From Sipunculus nudus (Eukaryota; Annelida; Sipuncula; Golfingiida; Sipunculidae): DNA of 64,000 nucleotides. This document shows, piece after piece, positions 13,301 to 28,300 of this stretch. How positions within the stretch are numbered: position 1 is the stretch's first letter; every line of letters starts with the position of its first letter. Position numbers and translations under genes: made by a program. The stretch lies in the NCBI GenBank assembly GCA_026874595.1, contig CM049308.1, positions 35,022,027-35,086,026 on the forward strand. Reading direction: 5' to 3'. The notes beneath the pieces were generated by a model, which searched no databases, was not told where the DNA came from, and was given only the letters and a program-made list of their open reading frames with translations.

Positions 13301-16300
13301 AAGTGCCCTGTCCATCACATGGATAGAATGACATGGTAAAAATGCTTGTAACCAATCTGAAAAAAAATGGTCACTTTAAAAGTGTACTTGTCCAGGTTAT
13401 ATCATTTGTCAAAACAGCACAAGTCAAGTTTAAGTTCCAAAACATAATATATCACACAGCTATTCATGGGATTTCCTGATAATAGTAAGTGTAACAGTCA
13501 ATTTCTAAGGATAAACTACAAATATTGTTCCTATTATTTTATCATTTTGCTAAAGAGTATGTCACATATATACTGTATGAAGCACACAGTATTAAATACA
13601 GATGATCATATTCAGTTTTAGTTTTACATCCATTCATCAAGATAATTCTGTACCTTATTGACTCCCTTGACACCATTGCTGTATTCATATTGGGTGGAGG
13701 CATTAACCTGAAGAAGAGACTCTCCTGAAATAGATACCTGAAATACAACAACAGTCATAGATAGAGAACTACAACCACAATTAACACAGTCAGTGCTATT
13801 AATAATACCTCCATTTAAAGAACTAACTGTTTGCCCTTAATTCTGACATGTGACTTGTGACATCCAAGTTTTAGTCTGTATGCAAAATGGCAGCCCCTAT
13901 GAGTGGTTTCAATATTTTTGCAAAGTCAGAATTTGATAAGGGCAGGGAAATACAACTGTAAAGTACACTGAGGACAGTCTCCAGAAAAAAAGAGAGCTTA
14001 GTAGCTATGGGACCTGTATCTTCCACTAAGTAGAAGCCAAAAGAATGCTCTGGGGATGACAGCACCCTCATTACCACAAATAGTAGGATACTATGGTCCA
14101 CTGCATTGAGGTTTATCTAGCTTGGCTTTAAAAGTTTGCTGAGAACCAATCCACAAACTTATTATAGTACTGCTAGTACACAGAGAAAGGGAACTAATGT
14201 GAGTGGGTATTAACTGTAAAATATATACAACTTGCCTGTAACTGTGTGTCCTGCTGGACAGGGTACGAAAGGTGTGCCCACATGGTGACTGACTCTCCTT
14301 TATCCATCTGATAGAAAACACGGTCCTGGCTGTGTTTCAGGCTCAGATACTGAAACCAACAGTTATACTGTGTGCAGATTGACAAACACATAGTGTCGGG
14401 ATGTAGGGAAATAAGCTCTAGTGGATGATGGCCCACTGATTAAAAGCCTTAAACGTATACAGTAGGACAAAACCCTGGTGGGCTATTTTCCTAGTCATGG
14501 GTGGACATTTATCGATCACCCCAAAATCACATTGAGTCAAAGCAGTAAAGTTATGAAGCATGGTTACATTTGTCCTGCTGAAATATCAAATCTGGAATCA
14601 TTGGTTAATTTGTCCAGGAATTTTAAAACTAAAAGTTAAGTAAGTACATGGTAAGCTGATAAATATGCATTAAAAAATACCTGTTATATGCTAAAATGTT
14701 AAATGCATGCTTTTTGCCAGATGTCAGATATATAACATTTTTTGCCAATATGAAAATTTTCTTTAAATTTTAACATCTGCAGACAAACAACAAATGAAAT
14801 TATTGTATTGCATAACTTATTGTGGATATTCTGATTCCTTACATGTATATTATATATCATTGGGGCTAAAATTTATTTATTACATATTATAATGCTATAC
14901 TGAACCAAGGTATTCTGATGATACCTAGACCTTAAGAGAGAACTGAGGTAATATTAGGTAAATTTTATATATGGAAGTTCATAGACAGGAATATATATAT
15001 TGAATAAAATGCTCAACCTTCACAGATCATATTAGATGAGTAAGTCTGACAAATGAATATTTGTAAAAAAAAAAACATTTACAGGGCATGTTTCTGTCTG
15101 GAGTACTTCCTGATATAGTTCATTCCACAACGGAAATTGAGTCCTGATGACACTGTTCCCCAGGACCTGGATCTTGTACACTGAGCCATCACCATCACAC
15201 CACAGTACGCAGTCTGACGGAGAATCCTCTCCCGCATCCAACTGTAAATATATCATCAAATGTTAATGCTGTATCTATAAAGATTTCATTTTGAAGTGCT
15301 CAAAATAATAACCCACCTATAAACTAATAAAACATGGTCAGTGTGGCCTAAATTCAAGTAAGCACAGATCACCAAAATAGAAAAGCTTGAATTCAAATTA
15401 GACAATTATACATTTATAAAAATTTATAGCTCAAGCAGTTGTGTGACACATCCAACACACTGCTGTTATGGCTTATTATGAGAGACTTCAAGCAAACTTC
15501 TGTAATTCAGCTGCTGAAACAACAACTGCTGTGCAAAAGACATTACAGGAAGGGTTACAATGTGAAGTTCATACTGTTTTAAGTACATGTCTAAATCATT
15601 CAGAGAGTATGGGAAATGATAATAATATAGAGTAATATGGATATAGAATTAATAGATTCAAAATTTATCTATCTGCATATTTATAATCCATATTCAGTAT
15701 TTGATTTATAACATGTGTGTGCACTTTCAAAATGAACAATACCTGTATTGTATTTGTTATATGTTCCATTTACATAAACATATAAAATACTTTTTATATA
15801 CCAGCCATATTCCTATTTGCCTTCATCGCAAACACATTTTGGTCATTACTGGAGTATATCTGATATTATATCCTTGTCTTGCTGCATGGAGTTCTATATG
15901 CTCTGAACACAGCGTGTGACCTCCCAGGACCTTCCAGGCACACTGTGAGAAATGGAAAGATCCTACAGGTCTGGCCTACAGGGGCTTAACGAGAAACACC
16001 TAGCCAACCAAACACTCCATATAACAAATCCTATTAGCTCAGCATGTTAACAAAGATGGCTACACCCATGCAGAGATTGTGGTGCGGCACTGCAAGAGAG
16101 GCAATTTGCAAACAGTGGGGGATAACTGACCTCAGGCCACACCAGCAAAATGATATAGAGTCTGTCTTCAAAGGTGACAATTGCATCGTGTGTATTCCAA
16201 CGGGGATGGAAAAAGTCTGTGCTACCAAGCACTTTTGACTGCAGTGCAATTAGACCGGCAACTGCAACGTGAATTGTTAAATATAATGCAGGAGGGAATT

Positions 16301-19300
16301 CCATGGAGACAGCACCACCTGGTGGCCAAACCTGACAGACAAATGCGGTTTGTGCAGAGTTTACAGTGGAGCGAATAGATGAGCATAGCATAACTGTGCT
16401 AATGGAGCGTAGGAGTTCTACAGGTGAACACACAAATAATGAGGAATTATAAGCAAATCAAACAGACAGTGAAATGCCCATCACATAATCCAGAGCAATA
16501 TTAAATCCCATTAACTTTGGACCATCTGACATGTCAAACCAATCTGGCCCTAAGCCACAAACCAGGTATGTATGATCATATGATCAGGAATCTAGCACAA
16601 GTTGAGCCTACATGCCATACAATGTCATAAATCTGAACACACCTTGACCAATTCTGTATGTTTTGTTTTTCCATAGTACAACTGCATGTTCTTGGTCAGA
16701 ATCAAGATGTCTCCATTGTAATCTGTAAATAAACACAATTTTTATCAAATGTGGGTTTTATTTGTTGGCCTATTTACATAACAGACCTCTTAATTATACA
16801 AGAGGTATGGTGTGTACTGTGTTATGGTGTCTGCTCAAATATTTTATATATTATTAATATATTTGCTCTCTTCTGTACACAAGTGGAAATAAGCTTGCAT
16901 CAGGTATGACCAGTGCTGCAAAGTATATACATAGCACATGCCACTTCAAAATGCAAGATTTTTATATCTAACAAGGGACCTATGGGTCACTGTGCTCAGC
17001 TGACGTTAACCTTGAAGGTAAAAATCTAAAATAATATCAAATGGAGATTAAGTCTAAGAGGAAGAGGTAATAAAGGCCATGGTTGGTTTATATGATTGGT
17101 TTGTATTAATGAGCAAGAAATTGTTGCTAAAAATATTTTGTGACCAGACCATGTGTTTCCTAATGTTGAAACTAAAGCATGTGAGCAGTTTGTAAACAAA
17201 TGATCTGTACTATTACCATGATCATTAGTTGGTTTTTCGATTAACTGTTGACATTTTAGTAGTTTACACATTTGTTCAATTGAATCTATTTTTTTGTATA
17301 ATATATATTATTAAATATATATGTATTTTTTATGAAATGTATACAGTTGAAGTATAGCTAATTAACAACATAAAACGGGGCAAACAAAGCCTGATCTCAA
17401 ATTCTGCTGAGGCAGGAAAATAATGAACAAATGTTTGTATTAAATCCTGATTTTTTATCACATCAATTATTTTCTAATTTAAGTTTATATTTCTATACAT
17501 TTCCAATTTAACATATATGTCTGAATATAAAAGTTGATTCATAATTCTCAATTGCATCATCATAAATCTCAATCTTGTCAGATAACACCACATCATGCAT
17601 ACAAATGTTAATTTATTTTTTACCACAAAAATATATCTTTTAAATCTGCAAAACAATAAATATCTAAAAATAATACTTGATTTAGATTTCACAATTTTTA
17701 ATTGTGTCTTTATTTATCCATAATGTGCTTCATATTTTATAAAAATTTAAGCATACTGATGGGTTAAATTTTTTTAAAAAAATTTTTCCTTAATTTCTCA
17801 AAGGAACGAAGTCGCAAAGACCCAGTTTTCGGCTTGGTAGGAGATCTTGGGGACATCTAACATTATGCTGAATTTTGGATTCCTAGGTCTTATGGTTTCA
17901 AAACGTGCCACATCTACGGACGGACGGACGGACGGACGGACAGACGGACGGACGACGGACAATGGACCACGACTATAGCTCAGATGACTTATAGTCAGCT
18001 GAGCTAAAAATGGTATTTTTTCTGTGTTTTTTCTTGGGTTGTCATCCATACACAGGATTGGCCCTATGGTCACTCAGCCTTGTTATTAATTGTCAGACAG
18101 GTGAACTATGTTTACTATTACACAGAACCAAGACAGCAAATGAAACAATTGAACTACGACATAATAAGTCCGATGTGCTGGGCTGGTTTTGCTGGAAAAC
18201 TGTTGTATTCAGCCTCAATGAACTAATAGGGTGAGAAATTACACATAGAAAATGTGTATGTACCTTAACTGAGAATATCAGCAAAACTGACACAGCTGAC
18301 TTAATCCAAGTCTCTCTGTCAGGATCTGGGGACATTTTTTTCTCATAATGTCACAAATGATTTAATGTGCCCTGTAGTCACATGAAGTCTCCTGCCCTGA
18401 TATGAATAAACATAATTTATACTCGATGGAAGTGAGTACATGTAACGACTGAGTCAGCTAGCTGGTGTTCCAGTTATCACCCACATTTTACATGGTTGTC
18501 ACCCTGCCCCTTTTATAGGTCGATGTTCAGCATATACACGGGAGGGCTGTCCCTTTTTTGTTTCCATTGTTTTAAGCACAGCTGGGAAGCAGAGCAGTCG
18601 TTACATTGCCACGTTTGTGCAGCATTTGTCGTCAAACTCGAAGTATTTGCATTTAACCCCCTATTATTTGACATAGGCGTACATGTTTTCACGTAGTAGG
18701 CAAGTATTGCCTGAGGAATAAAGCTACTGTAAAGACATCTGCGTGTGATCTCGTTTGTCAAATGGGGAGTTACAGTACATGATAGATGATGTAAGGTAAA
18801 ATTAGTGTAAGTTCTATGCATGGACACTTACTTGAGATGACTTGTATAATGACATCATCTGATCCTGTGGTGAGTTTTGATTCCTGTGTTCCCTGTACTG
18901 ATAACACCCCTACTTCTGTCCCTGAATAAAAAATACACCATTGCTTTAACGCAATTTTATAAATGTGGCATATTTCAATGGAAGTGTTAAATTAAAAATT
19001 TTTCAAACTGAGTAAATTGTTTTCTGCTTTATTTCTATAATAATTGTTATTAATAATCTAAATTAATTGATGTCTTATATCATTCTAGTTCACTGACACA
19101 TTTAATGTAAGCTTAATTCCTGTCTCGGCTTAAACAAAATACACAAATAAAAAAAACAAGGGACCTATGGGTCACGACGCTCAGCTGTTATATATGATAA
19201 AAAAATATTATTTAGAAATGAGGCACATGCTGGTTTTGTGTGGTAATAAATATAAGCTGTATTATGAGTTGTTGTTGTTTAGCTTATGTATGATTTTGAT

Positions 19301-22300
19301 AGTACCTTTGGAGACAGGGAAGAGGATTGATTTCATTTATTTTATTAACAAATGGAGTACTACTGTCACACAGATTTTGACTTGGCCATATAACTTATAA
19401 GCAGAACATATAATATAAGAGTTTAAATATTTATTAAAAAATTACAAATATTGTCCCAAATATAATTTTTATTAAAAATAATAAGAGAATCATATGATTT
19501 TTTAAAATGAAATATAACTGATATGATTATTAAAATAATATTAAAGAATATATTCATGAATGCATTCATGAATACATTTTGAAAGTATTTGCACGAGTAT
19601 TCATATACTTTCATTTTTACCTGAATTCCCATTCTTTATGCAAGAAATTTTATAATGGAGTACATAATCATATTCGTATTTAAATACAATTACAAAGTAT
19701 TTGCACCATGTCTGGTATTAATTCAGTTTTCACCAAACAATGATGTTAAGAATCCAGAATATACAAAATTCACACATTTAAATAATGATCATAAGTACCT
19801 GGTTTTATGGCTTTTATTTATATTAAAAAATAACTGTAAAAAATTCATTTTGGACTAATTTCACATCAATGTACACACTAGACACAGTAGGAATTTAGAT
19901 TAATATTATCAACTGCATCTTTGTCTATCATTAATTTCCTTCATATAATCCTTAATGATTAGTAATGAATGATATGATTTACTTCTTTATCATTAAAAAT
20001 GAACTGAAAAATGCCATAGGTGACTGCATGGTGTTATTTGGAATATGTGACATTCTACCCATTGATACAAGATTCTTATATCATCAGTAACTGCAAGTTA
20101 ATTTCCTGTTATTATAAACTAACAAATTCCTTTTCTATTTTTCTTCAATTTGTTATTAAAAACCAATAAAAATTTATTATTTTTTTGTTTATTGTTATGT
20201 TGTTGGTTAAAACTACTAGATGAGTTGGGTTGAACACCTGGATCAACTGTGGCTGGCCATAAGCTGCCTGGATTCTCCCCTCAAGCGTGCATAATTTGAT
20301 GAAAGGTCAACAAGGTCAACATACAGGTGACTCAAGAGGGGCTGGAGAGAGCCAAAGTCTGACAGGGTCTCATAAAAAACATTAATAAAAGCTACAATAT
20401 TTGGCAAATTTCTTTCAGCTTTCTAAACTAAAAAGCTGAAATCCTTATGTGTGCATGATATGAAAATTATATCAACAGTGCTCACGGGAAACAAACGTGC
20501 CTTGGTCACAGTTGGGCAAAATTTAAGGTACTAATTTTATATTTATACTAATAACTTATAAAATTTGAAAAATTCAGAACTAATTTTGGGTATTCAATTG
20601 AATCTTGATTAAATAATGTTACATCCCTGACAAAAAAGATCTCTAGCTTCAGCAATGCCCTGTTAAGGGAGTAAATATATTTCTTGATTTTTTACAAAGT
20701 GCATTATGTTTGGGCCCATAACTTAAAAAATGTACAAAATACTGACATCATTTCTGGCATGTGCATAGTGAATGTATAGAAAAATATGTATATTATATAT
20801 GATCAAAGTCAGATCAGTGGTTTTGATATTAGGCAGTCTTAAAGTGTAACATTGGGTTTTTAATGGAAAAATGAAGTTTTTCATTGATATCTCGAAGGAA
20901 TTAAGTCCTAGTGACCAAATTCTTGGCATGGTAGGGGATTTTGGAGAAATCTAACTGTATGCCAAATTTAAGGAACTTAGAGCTGAAGCTCGGGAGCTGA
21001 GCTCTAGCAAACTGCATAACACTAGCAATATGTGACATGGTGCTTGAAAACTTGAATAAAATCTACAGTTTTTGATCAACTGGTTTCAAATTTTTGGTGT
21101 TAACAGTTGAAATGCTAACAAAAACCTGCTGTGAAAATTAAATCCACAGCAGTTACAGCAAAAAAACGTGCCATGGTCAAAGTTGGGCAAAATTCAAGGT
21201 ACCAATTTTTTATTTTTGCTAATATTTTTAAAAATTTAAAAGATTTTGATCTAATTTTGGGTATACAATTTAACTTTGATTAATAAAAGTAATATTACTG
21301 GAAAAAAAGTGCTTAGCTTTAACAAGTTTTGTGTTAAGTGATAAAATTTCTTTCCTGATTATTTACAAAATGCATTATGTTTGGGCCCATAACTTTTTTA
21401 AATTAAATAATACAGACCTAATTTCTGGCATGTACATAGGAATTATATAGAGGATTATTTATAGGAAATATGAGGAAAAACAGATGAGTGGTTTTGATAT
21501 TAGGCAGTCCTAAAGTGTAAAAATAGGTTTTTAATAAAAAATTGAGGTTTTTCCTTAATTTCTCAAAGGAATGAAGTCGCAAAGACCCAGTTTTCGGCTT
21601 GGTAGGAGATCTTGGGGACATTTAACATTATGCTGAATTTTGGATTCCTAGGTCTTACGGTTTCAAAACGTGCCACATCTACGGACGGACGGACGGACGG
21701 ACAGACGGACGGACGACGGACAATGGACCACGACTATAGCTCAGATGACTTATAGTCAGCTGAGCTAATAAAACTATTCAAATCATTTTATTAATTTAAA
21801 ATAAAATGATTAATTTGTAGAGTGAGCACGTTATCTAACCTTTATTGTAACTGTAGTAGACACTGCTCTGAGTCCACAACAAATGGTCCCCCTGACCAGA
21901 CTTCAGGTACAGCAGTCTATATTTCTGCTGCTCAGTTGCTGCAGAGATGAATAATGATCCTGAGTGTGATACACTTGATAAATCAACAAGTACATCAGTA
22001 CATGTGTCAGTTTTAAATTTAAACTTGAGAGGCATGTAGTACCTTTGTAAGTATGATAAGACCGATCTCCTGCAGGACTAAGAGATCATCAAGGCATATC
22101 ATTTTACCATGTTTCATTACAATCCACCCAGTGGTTCCTGAAAAATAAGCTCCTAAGTTTTTTTCTATTCTAAGCTCTGTAACCTTGAAAAGAAGGTCAA
22201 GGTCACCCATCATGGAACTTGACCAAGATTTTGTTAATATGCATCAGCACTGAAGAAATGAAGTTCCAATGCTGAATACCTTTGGAGATATCCTGCTTAC

Positions 22301-25300
22301 AAGGCCAAATTTGAAAAATCTGATAAAAATTCATAAAAAATCACATATTGTAGGTGGCACCACCAAATTTGTGCAGCAGGTACAGACCATCAGTCCTAAT
22401 AATCATAGTAAGTTTTGTGAAAATCCACTCAATGGTTCCAGAAGATAAGCTTCTGAGGGTTTTCCTATAATCAGCTCTAAAACGCAGAAAAATAGATCAA
22501 GATCACCCACCTTCGAACTTGACCTGAGATTTTGTCAATATACATCTTCATCCAAGAAATAAAATTCCTATGGTGAATCATTTTAGAGATATCCCGCTCA
22601 CAAAGTAAAAGTTAATGGATGCCGGACGGACAGATGGATGGACGGACAGCTTGGGTGATGAAAATAGCCCATCAGCCTAAGGGCTGAGGGCTAAAAACTA
22701 GTGTGCATTTTGTAGATATTGAGCAGGATATCTCTGTGATTTCCAATAGACTTTATTTAGGTCTGTAACACAGGCAAAAGCTCTTCTTTCATTATTTTGC
22801 AGTCACCAGACAGATTTGGCAAAAATGGAACACAAGAGGGCGGACCATCAAATTAACCATGAATAAATTATTGTTCTATGAACTACCATTTAATGAATAA
22901 GAGCTTGCAGTAAAAGTTTGATACTGTGTTAAGTAATGTAATATTTTTAAAACCTGATGATTATTTGTACATTTTCAAAAGTGTATCATATTGTGATTTA
23001 AATATACAGTGGAACCTCTGAATAACGGACTATGATGGGATCAGACATTATGCCCACAACAAAGAGGTGCCCTTAGCAGGGAGGTTATGAATTTTGGGGC
23101 CTAATTACATGCAATCTAAGGGCTAACACTTAATAACATCAACATAAATCACACTAGTTTAAAAAAAATTAAAATAAAAAATATATATATATAAATGTAA
23201 AGTGAACTACATTCTACTTCTGAAATTCAGGAAAGATATGTAAGAAAAAAGAACAAGTGACCCATGGGTCATGACGCTCAGCTGACTGGGAAGAGATTTG
23301 CAAAAGGAAATTTTATCATCTGAATGGTAGTATATACCCATTCAACTGAAGCATCAAACAGATTAACTAACAGGCTGAGATTGTGTCTGTATTAATATAT
23401 CTAAAAAATAGAGAAAAAATTAAAAAAAAAAATACAGGTGGCTCCACCAGTCTGCAGAAACTGATGAAACACTCCATGATCAATATCCGTGCAAACAATT
23501 ATGGTGATCTCTGCATTAGTAGTTCAGATACTTTAGCTTTGTATCAAATTTTCCATTATTCTGAGCTGTACTTTGGAGTGCCATAGCTCAAAGGATATGG
23601 GTAGCAGAGACCTAATTCCAGGTTTCAATGGAGTCTTTTCATGGGTCTCCCTGTGTGTCAAGCATGAAGATTCTAGGTCCAGTTGTTAAAATTTGAACCC
23701 TGTTGACAGATAACTACATCCTTAAAGGACTCAAAAATAGAGGAAAAAAATGGTAAAAATTTGAAAAATACAGGTGGCACAACCAGTCTGCAGAAACTGA
23801 TGAAACATCTCATGATCAATATGTATGCCAAAAATCATGACCATCAGTGATGTAGTTAATCAGATATTGAAGTTTTTTTTATGAAATTTTTGACTATTCT
23901 GGGGGGGGGGTACTTTGGGGCCCCATAGCTCAAAGGATATGGGTAACAGAGACCTAATTTCTGGTTTAAGTGGAGACTTTTTATAGATCTCTCAGAATTT
24001 CAAGAATGAAGATTCTAGGTCCAGTCTTTACGATTTGTGCCCTGTTAACAGATGTCCACATTTTTAAAAGTCTCTAAAATAGAGAAAAAAATTAGTTAAA
24101 AATCGAAAATATAGGTGGTGCCACCAGTCTGCAGGTAGTGATGGAACATCTCATGATCAATATGTATGCCAAAAATCATGACCATCAGTCAAGTAGTTAA
24201 TGAGATACAGAAGTTTTTGTATGAAATTTTGTACTATTCTGGGGGGGTAATTTGGGGCCCCATTGCTCGAAGGATATGGGTAACAGAGACCTAATTTCTG
24301 GTTTCCATGGAGACTTTGCATAGGTCTCTAAGTGTGTCGAGAATGAAGATTCTAGGTCCAGTTGTTACGATTTGTGCCACGTTAACATCTGACAGCATCC
24401 TTATAGGTCTCAAAAATAGAGGAAAAAATTGTTAAAAAATCGAAAAATACAGGTGGCGCCACCAGTCAGCAGGAACTGATGGAACATCTCATGATCAATA
24501 TGTATGCCAAAAATCATGACCATCAGTGATGTAGTGATTGAGATATTGAAGTTTTTGTATGAAATTTTTGACTATTCTGGGGAGTACTTTGGGGCCCAAT
24601 AGCTCGAAGGATATGGGTAACAGAGACCTAATTTCTGGTTTCCATGGAGACTTTTCATAGGTCTCTCAGTGTGTGGAGAATGAAGATTCTAAGTCCAGTC
24701 TTTATGATTTGTGCCCTGTTAACAGCTGTTCACATTTTTTAAAGGTCTCAAAAATAGAGTAAACAATTCTTAAAAATTAAAAAATACAGGTGGCGCTACT
24801 GGTCTGCAGGAACTGATGAAACATCTCATGATCAACATGTATGCCAAAAATCATGACCATCAGTGATGTAGTTAATGAGATACAGAAGTTTTTGTATGAA
24901 ATTTTGTACTATTCTGGGGGGGTACTTTGGGGCCCCATAGCTCAAAGGATATGGGTAACAGAGACCTAATTTCTGGTTTCCATGGAGACTTTTCATAGGT
25001 CTCTCAGTGTGTGGAGAATAAAGATTCTAGGTTCAGTCGTTACGATTTGTGCCATGTTAACAACTGACAGCATCCTTAAAGGTCTCAAAAATAGAGAAAA
25101 AATCGTAAAAAATCGAAAAATACAGGTTGCGCCACCAGTCTGCAGGAACTGATGGAACATCTCATGATCAATATGTATGCCAAAAATCATGACCATCAGT
25201 GATGTAGTTATTGAGATATTGAAGTTTTTGTATGAAATTTTTGACTATTCTTGGGGTACTTTGGGGCCCCATAGCTCAAAGGATATGGGTAACAGAGACC

Positions 25301-28300
25301 TAATTTCTGGTTTCCAAGGAGATTTTTCATGGACCTCTCAGTGTGTCAAGAATGAAGATTCTAGGTCAAGTCTTTACGATTTGTGCCTTGTTAACAGATG
25401 TTCACATTTTTAAAGGTCTCAAAAATATAGAAAAAAATTCGTTAAAAATCGAAATATACAGGTGGCGCCACCAGTCTGCAGGACGTGATGGAACATCTCA
25501 TGATCAATATGTTTGCCAAAAATCATGACCAACAGTCAAGCAGTTAATGAGATACTGAAGTTTTTGTATGAAATTTTTTACTTTTCTCTGGGGGTACTTT
25601 GGGGCCCCATAGCTCAAAGGATATGGGTAACAGAGACCTAATATCTGGTTTCCAAGGAGATTTTTCATGGACCTATCAGAATCCCAAGTAACAAGGTTCT
25701 AAGTCCAGTGGTTACGATTTGTGCCTGGTTAACGGACAGACAGACGGAGAGACAGACAGACGGACAGAAGGACAGACAGATAGAAAGACGGATGATGGAC
25801 AAAGAGTGATCGCTATAGCTCAGATGACTTTCAGTCAGCTGAGCTAAAAAGGCACTTTTTGGTATAGACTTATTTGAGTGCAATCAGAGAGCATTTTGCT
25901 GAGTCTGAATTTGGCATTCATTATATAGTGGTGACGTAAGTGTTTATTTTATGAATCCACCACTGAACCCGGCACCTGCTCGTAAGATTTGCTCAATCCA
26001 ACATGTCTGATGTCAGCTTAAGTTGAGCTTATAAACTTCAGTTGAGCCATCAGGTGGACCGTTGCAGAAAAACTAATGAAGATCTAAGAAAAAAATGTAG
26101 CCACAAAGAGGGCCCAATAAGTTTGTTATTTTCACATCTGGTACCCACGTGAGCCTCCCCCAGTACTGCTCTCTGAAAGTCAGGGAATCCACTATTGCCA
26201 CGCACACTGCACAAGCTTCAAACGACTAATTGGCTGGTGCAATTGCCACATTAGATATTAGTCTTTCAACTGATATAATCTAAAACATGATTCGCAATGT
26301 TGTATATTATTCAACATCTTGAACAATTATTCAACATCTTTCTTCATCAAAAGCAGTATGGTACTGTGAATCTGTGGTGGCCAGCAAATCAACCTCCTTG
26401 GAGGTCAACTGTGTCTGTTTAGAACATGACGTTGATACTGAACAAGGGACCCATGGGTCACGGCGCTCAGCTGTTATATAGGATGAAAAATATGATTTGG
26501 GAAACAGGCATATGCTGGTTTTGTGTGGTAATAAATATAAGCTTTATTATGAGTTGTTGGTGTTTAGCTTATGTATGATTTTGATAGTATTTTTGGAGAC
26601 AGGGAAGAGGATTGATTTCATTTATTTTATTAACAAATGGAGTGCTATTGTCACACAGATTTTGACTTGGCCATATAACTTATAAGCAGCACATATAATA
26701 GAAGAGTTTAACTATTTATTAAAATTTAATAACAAATATTGTGCCAATATAATTTTTATTAAAAATAATAAGACAATCATATGATTTTTTTAATAAAATC
26801 TAACTGAACTAATTATAAAAATAATATTATAGAATATATGCATTCATGAATACATTTTGAAAGTATTTGCACTGGTATTCAAATACTTTCATTTTTACCT
26901 GAATTCCCATTCTTATGCAAGAAATTTTATAATGGAGTACATATTCATATTCATATTCATATACATTTGCAAAGTATTTGCACCATGTCTGGTATTTATT
27001 CAGTTTTAGCCAAACAATGATGTTGAAAATCCAGAATATAAACAAAGGACCCATGGGTCACGACAAAAGTTTGAAATTTTTGCAAATGCAAAATATGAAA
27101 AATATTCTATTGTAATGTTTTATATTTATATATGCATATGAGAAGCTAAGAGGAAAGGGCCCTCCTACTTGGTTATAGTAAAGTTCTCAATATATGATTG
27201 CAAACTAATACTCTGACAAGACTGTCATGAAGAAAAACAGTAAAAGTTTTGAGATACTTGATGCATATGAAAAATTTACAGATGGACAGGCAAGTGGACA
27301 GAATGGACTAATACCTTCATTTCACTTTCAAAGGAATAATGCATTTAAGTTTATATATAAGCCTATTTTTTTAGCATATCCACTTTTTTCATTAATAGTT
27401 TTTATCTGATTCATTTTTTTTATTTACAAGTGTTATAAATTTGTAATATAAAAGTGAAAATATAAGTTAAAATATTAGAATTCTAAGTTTTAATCATTAT
27501 ATATCCAGATTGTAGCTCACATTGGGTCATATTATGCATACACATATATTTTATTATTTTTAAATCAAATGTTTAAACTGAATGAAAAAGAAAATAATGC
27601 CACAACATGGCATCTACAAAATTATTCCTTGAATTCCTATTAAAAAGTTTTGCACATTGGAGTTTTCAGGACAAGCTTTATTTTATTCACCGAAATAAAA
27701 TAAAAGATTCAGTAAATTTGATAAAATAAAAACATCTTTTCAAATAAAGTATACAAACTGTTGGTTGAATGAGGGACAAACAATATCATTATGCTTATTA
27801 CAATCTCAGCTATAATTAATAACTGGAATTAATAGTCAATTTCACACCTGGTGAAGTTTTACTCTTCTGAAGTAAAGCATTACTTATCTGATGAACATCC
27901 ATACTTTCATAGCAATACACCACTTTGTGGACACACTTAAATGTGCACTTTAATCACTGTAACCCTGGTGGTAAACACAAAATCTAAAATGTAGCATTGC
28001 ATAGCCAAAATGAAATACAGAAAATTATAACATTCATCTAGTTTATGCACCAGCTGGGGGGGGGGGGGGGAGGGTTGAGTGCAGGGCAGAGGAGAAGCCT
28101 GCTAGTAGTGGCCAAGCTGGGTCAAGGCAAGCTGCCTGGGGTGGGTTACATAATGCAAGTGAAGGCTGTACTACTAGGTGGGCCAGATATAAAGAACACT
28201 TGACATGGTGTATGAAAACTTGAATAAAAGCAACTCTTTTCAAACAATTTCTTTGAAATTTCAGATTTTAAAAGATTAAATCCTTATGTATATATGCTGT

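Larger units (their letters stand above)
12572..15082. other. Rest of intron 25 and introns 22-24, no feature
   Basis: Apart from exons 25, 24 and 23, this holds unique AT-rich sequence, a short poly-C near 12,862 and a poly-A near 13,217. I see no other gene. Confidence 0.5.

Noticed and set aside
21939-22035. Longer version of exon 19 starting at an upstream CACTCAG
   Set aside because: Joining exon 18 to that acceptor creates TGA, and the added sequence runs into the family B element. The ATCTCTGCAG acceptor keeps the frame.
22019-22213. 64-codon minus-strand frame next to exon 19
   Set aside because: It overlaps the family B core (same sequence at 29,700-30,700), so it is repeat-derived.
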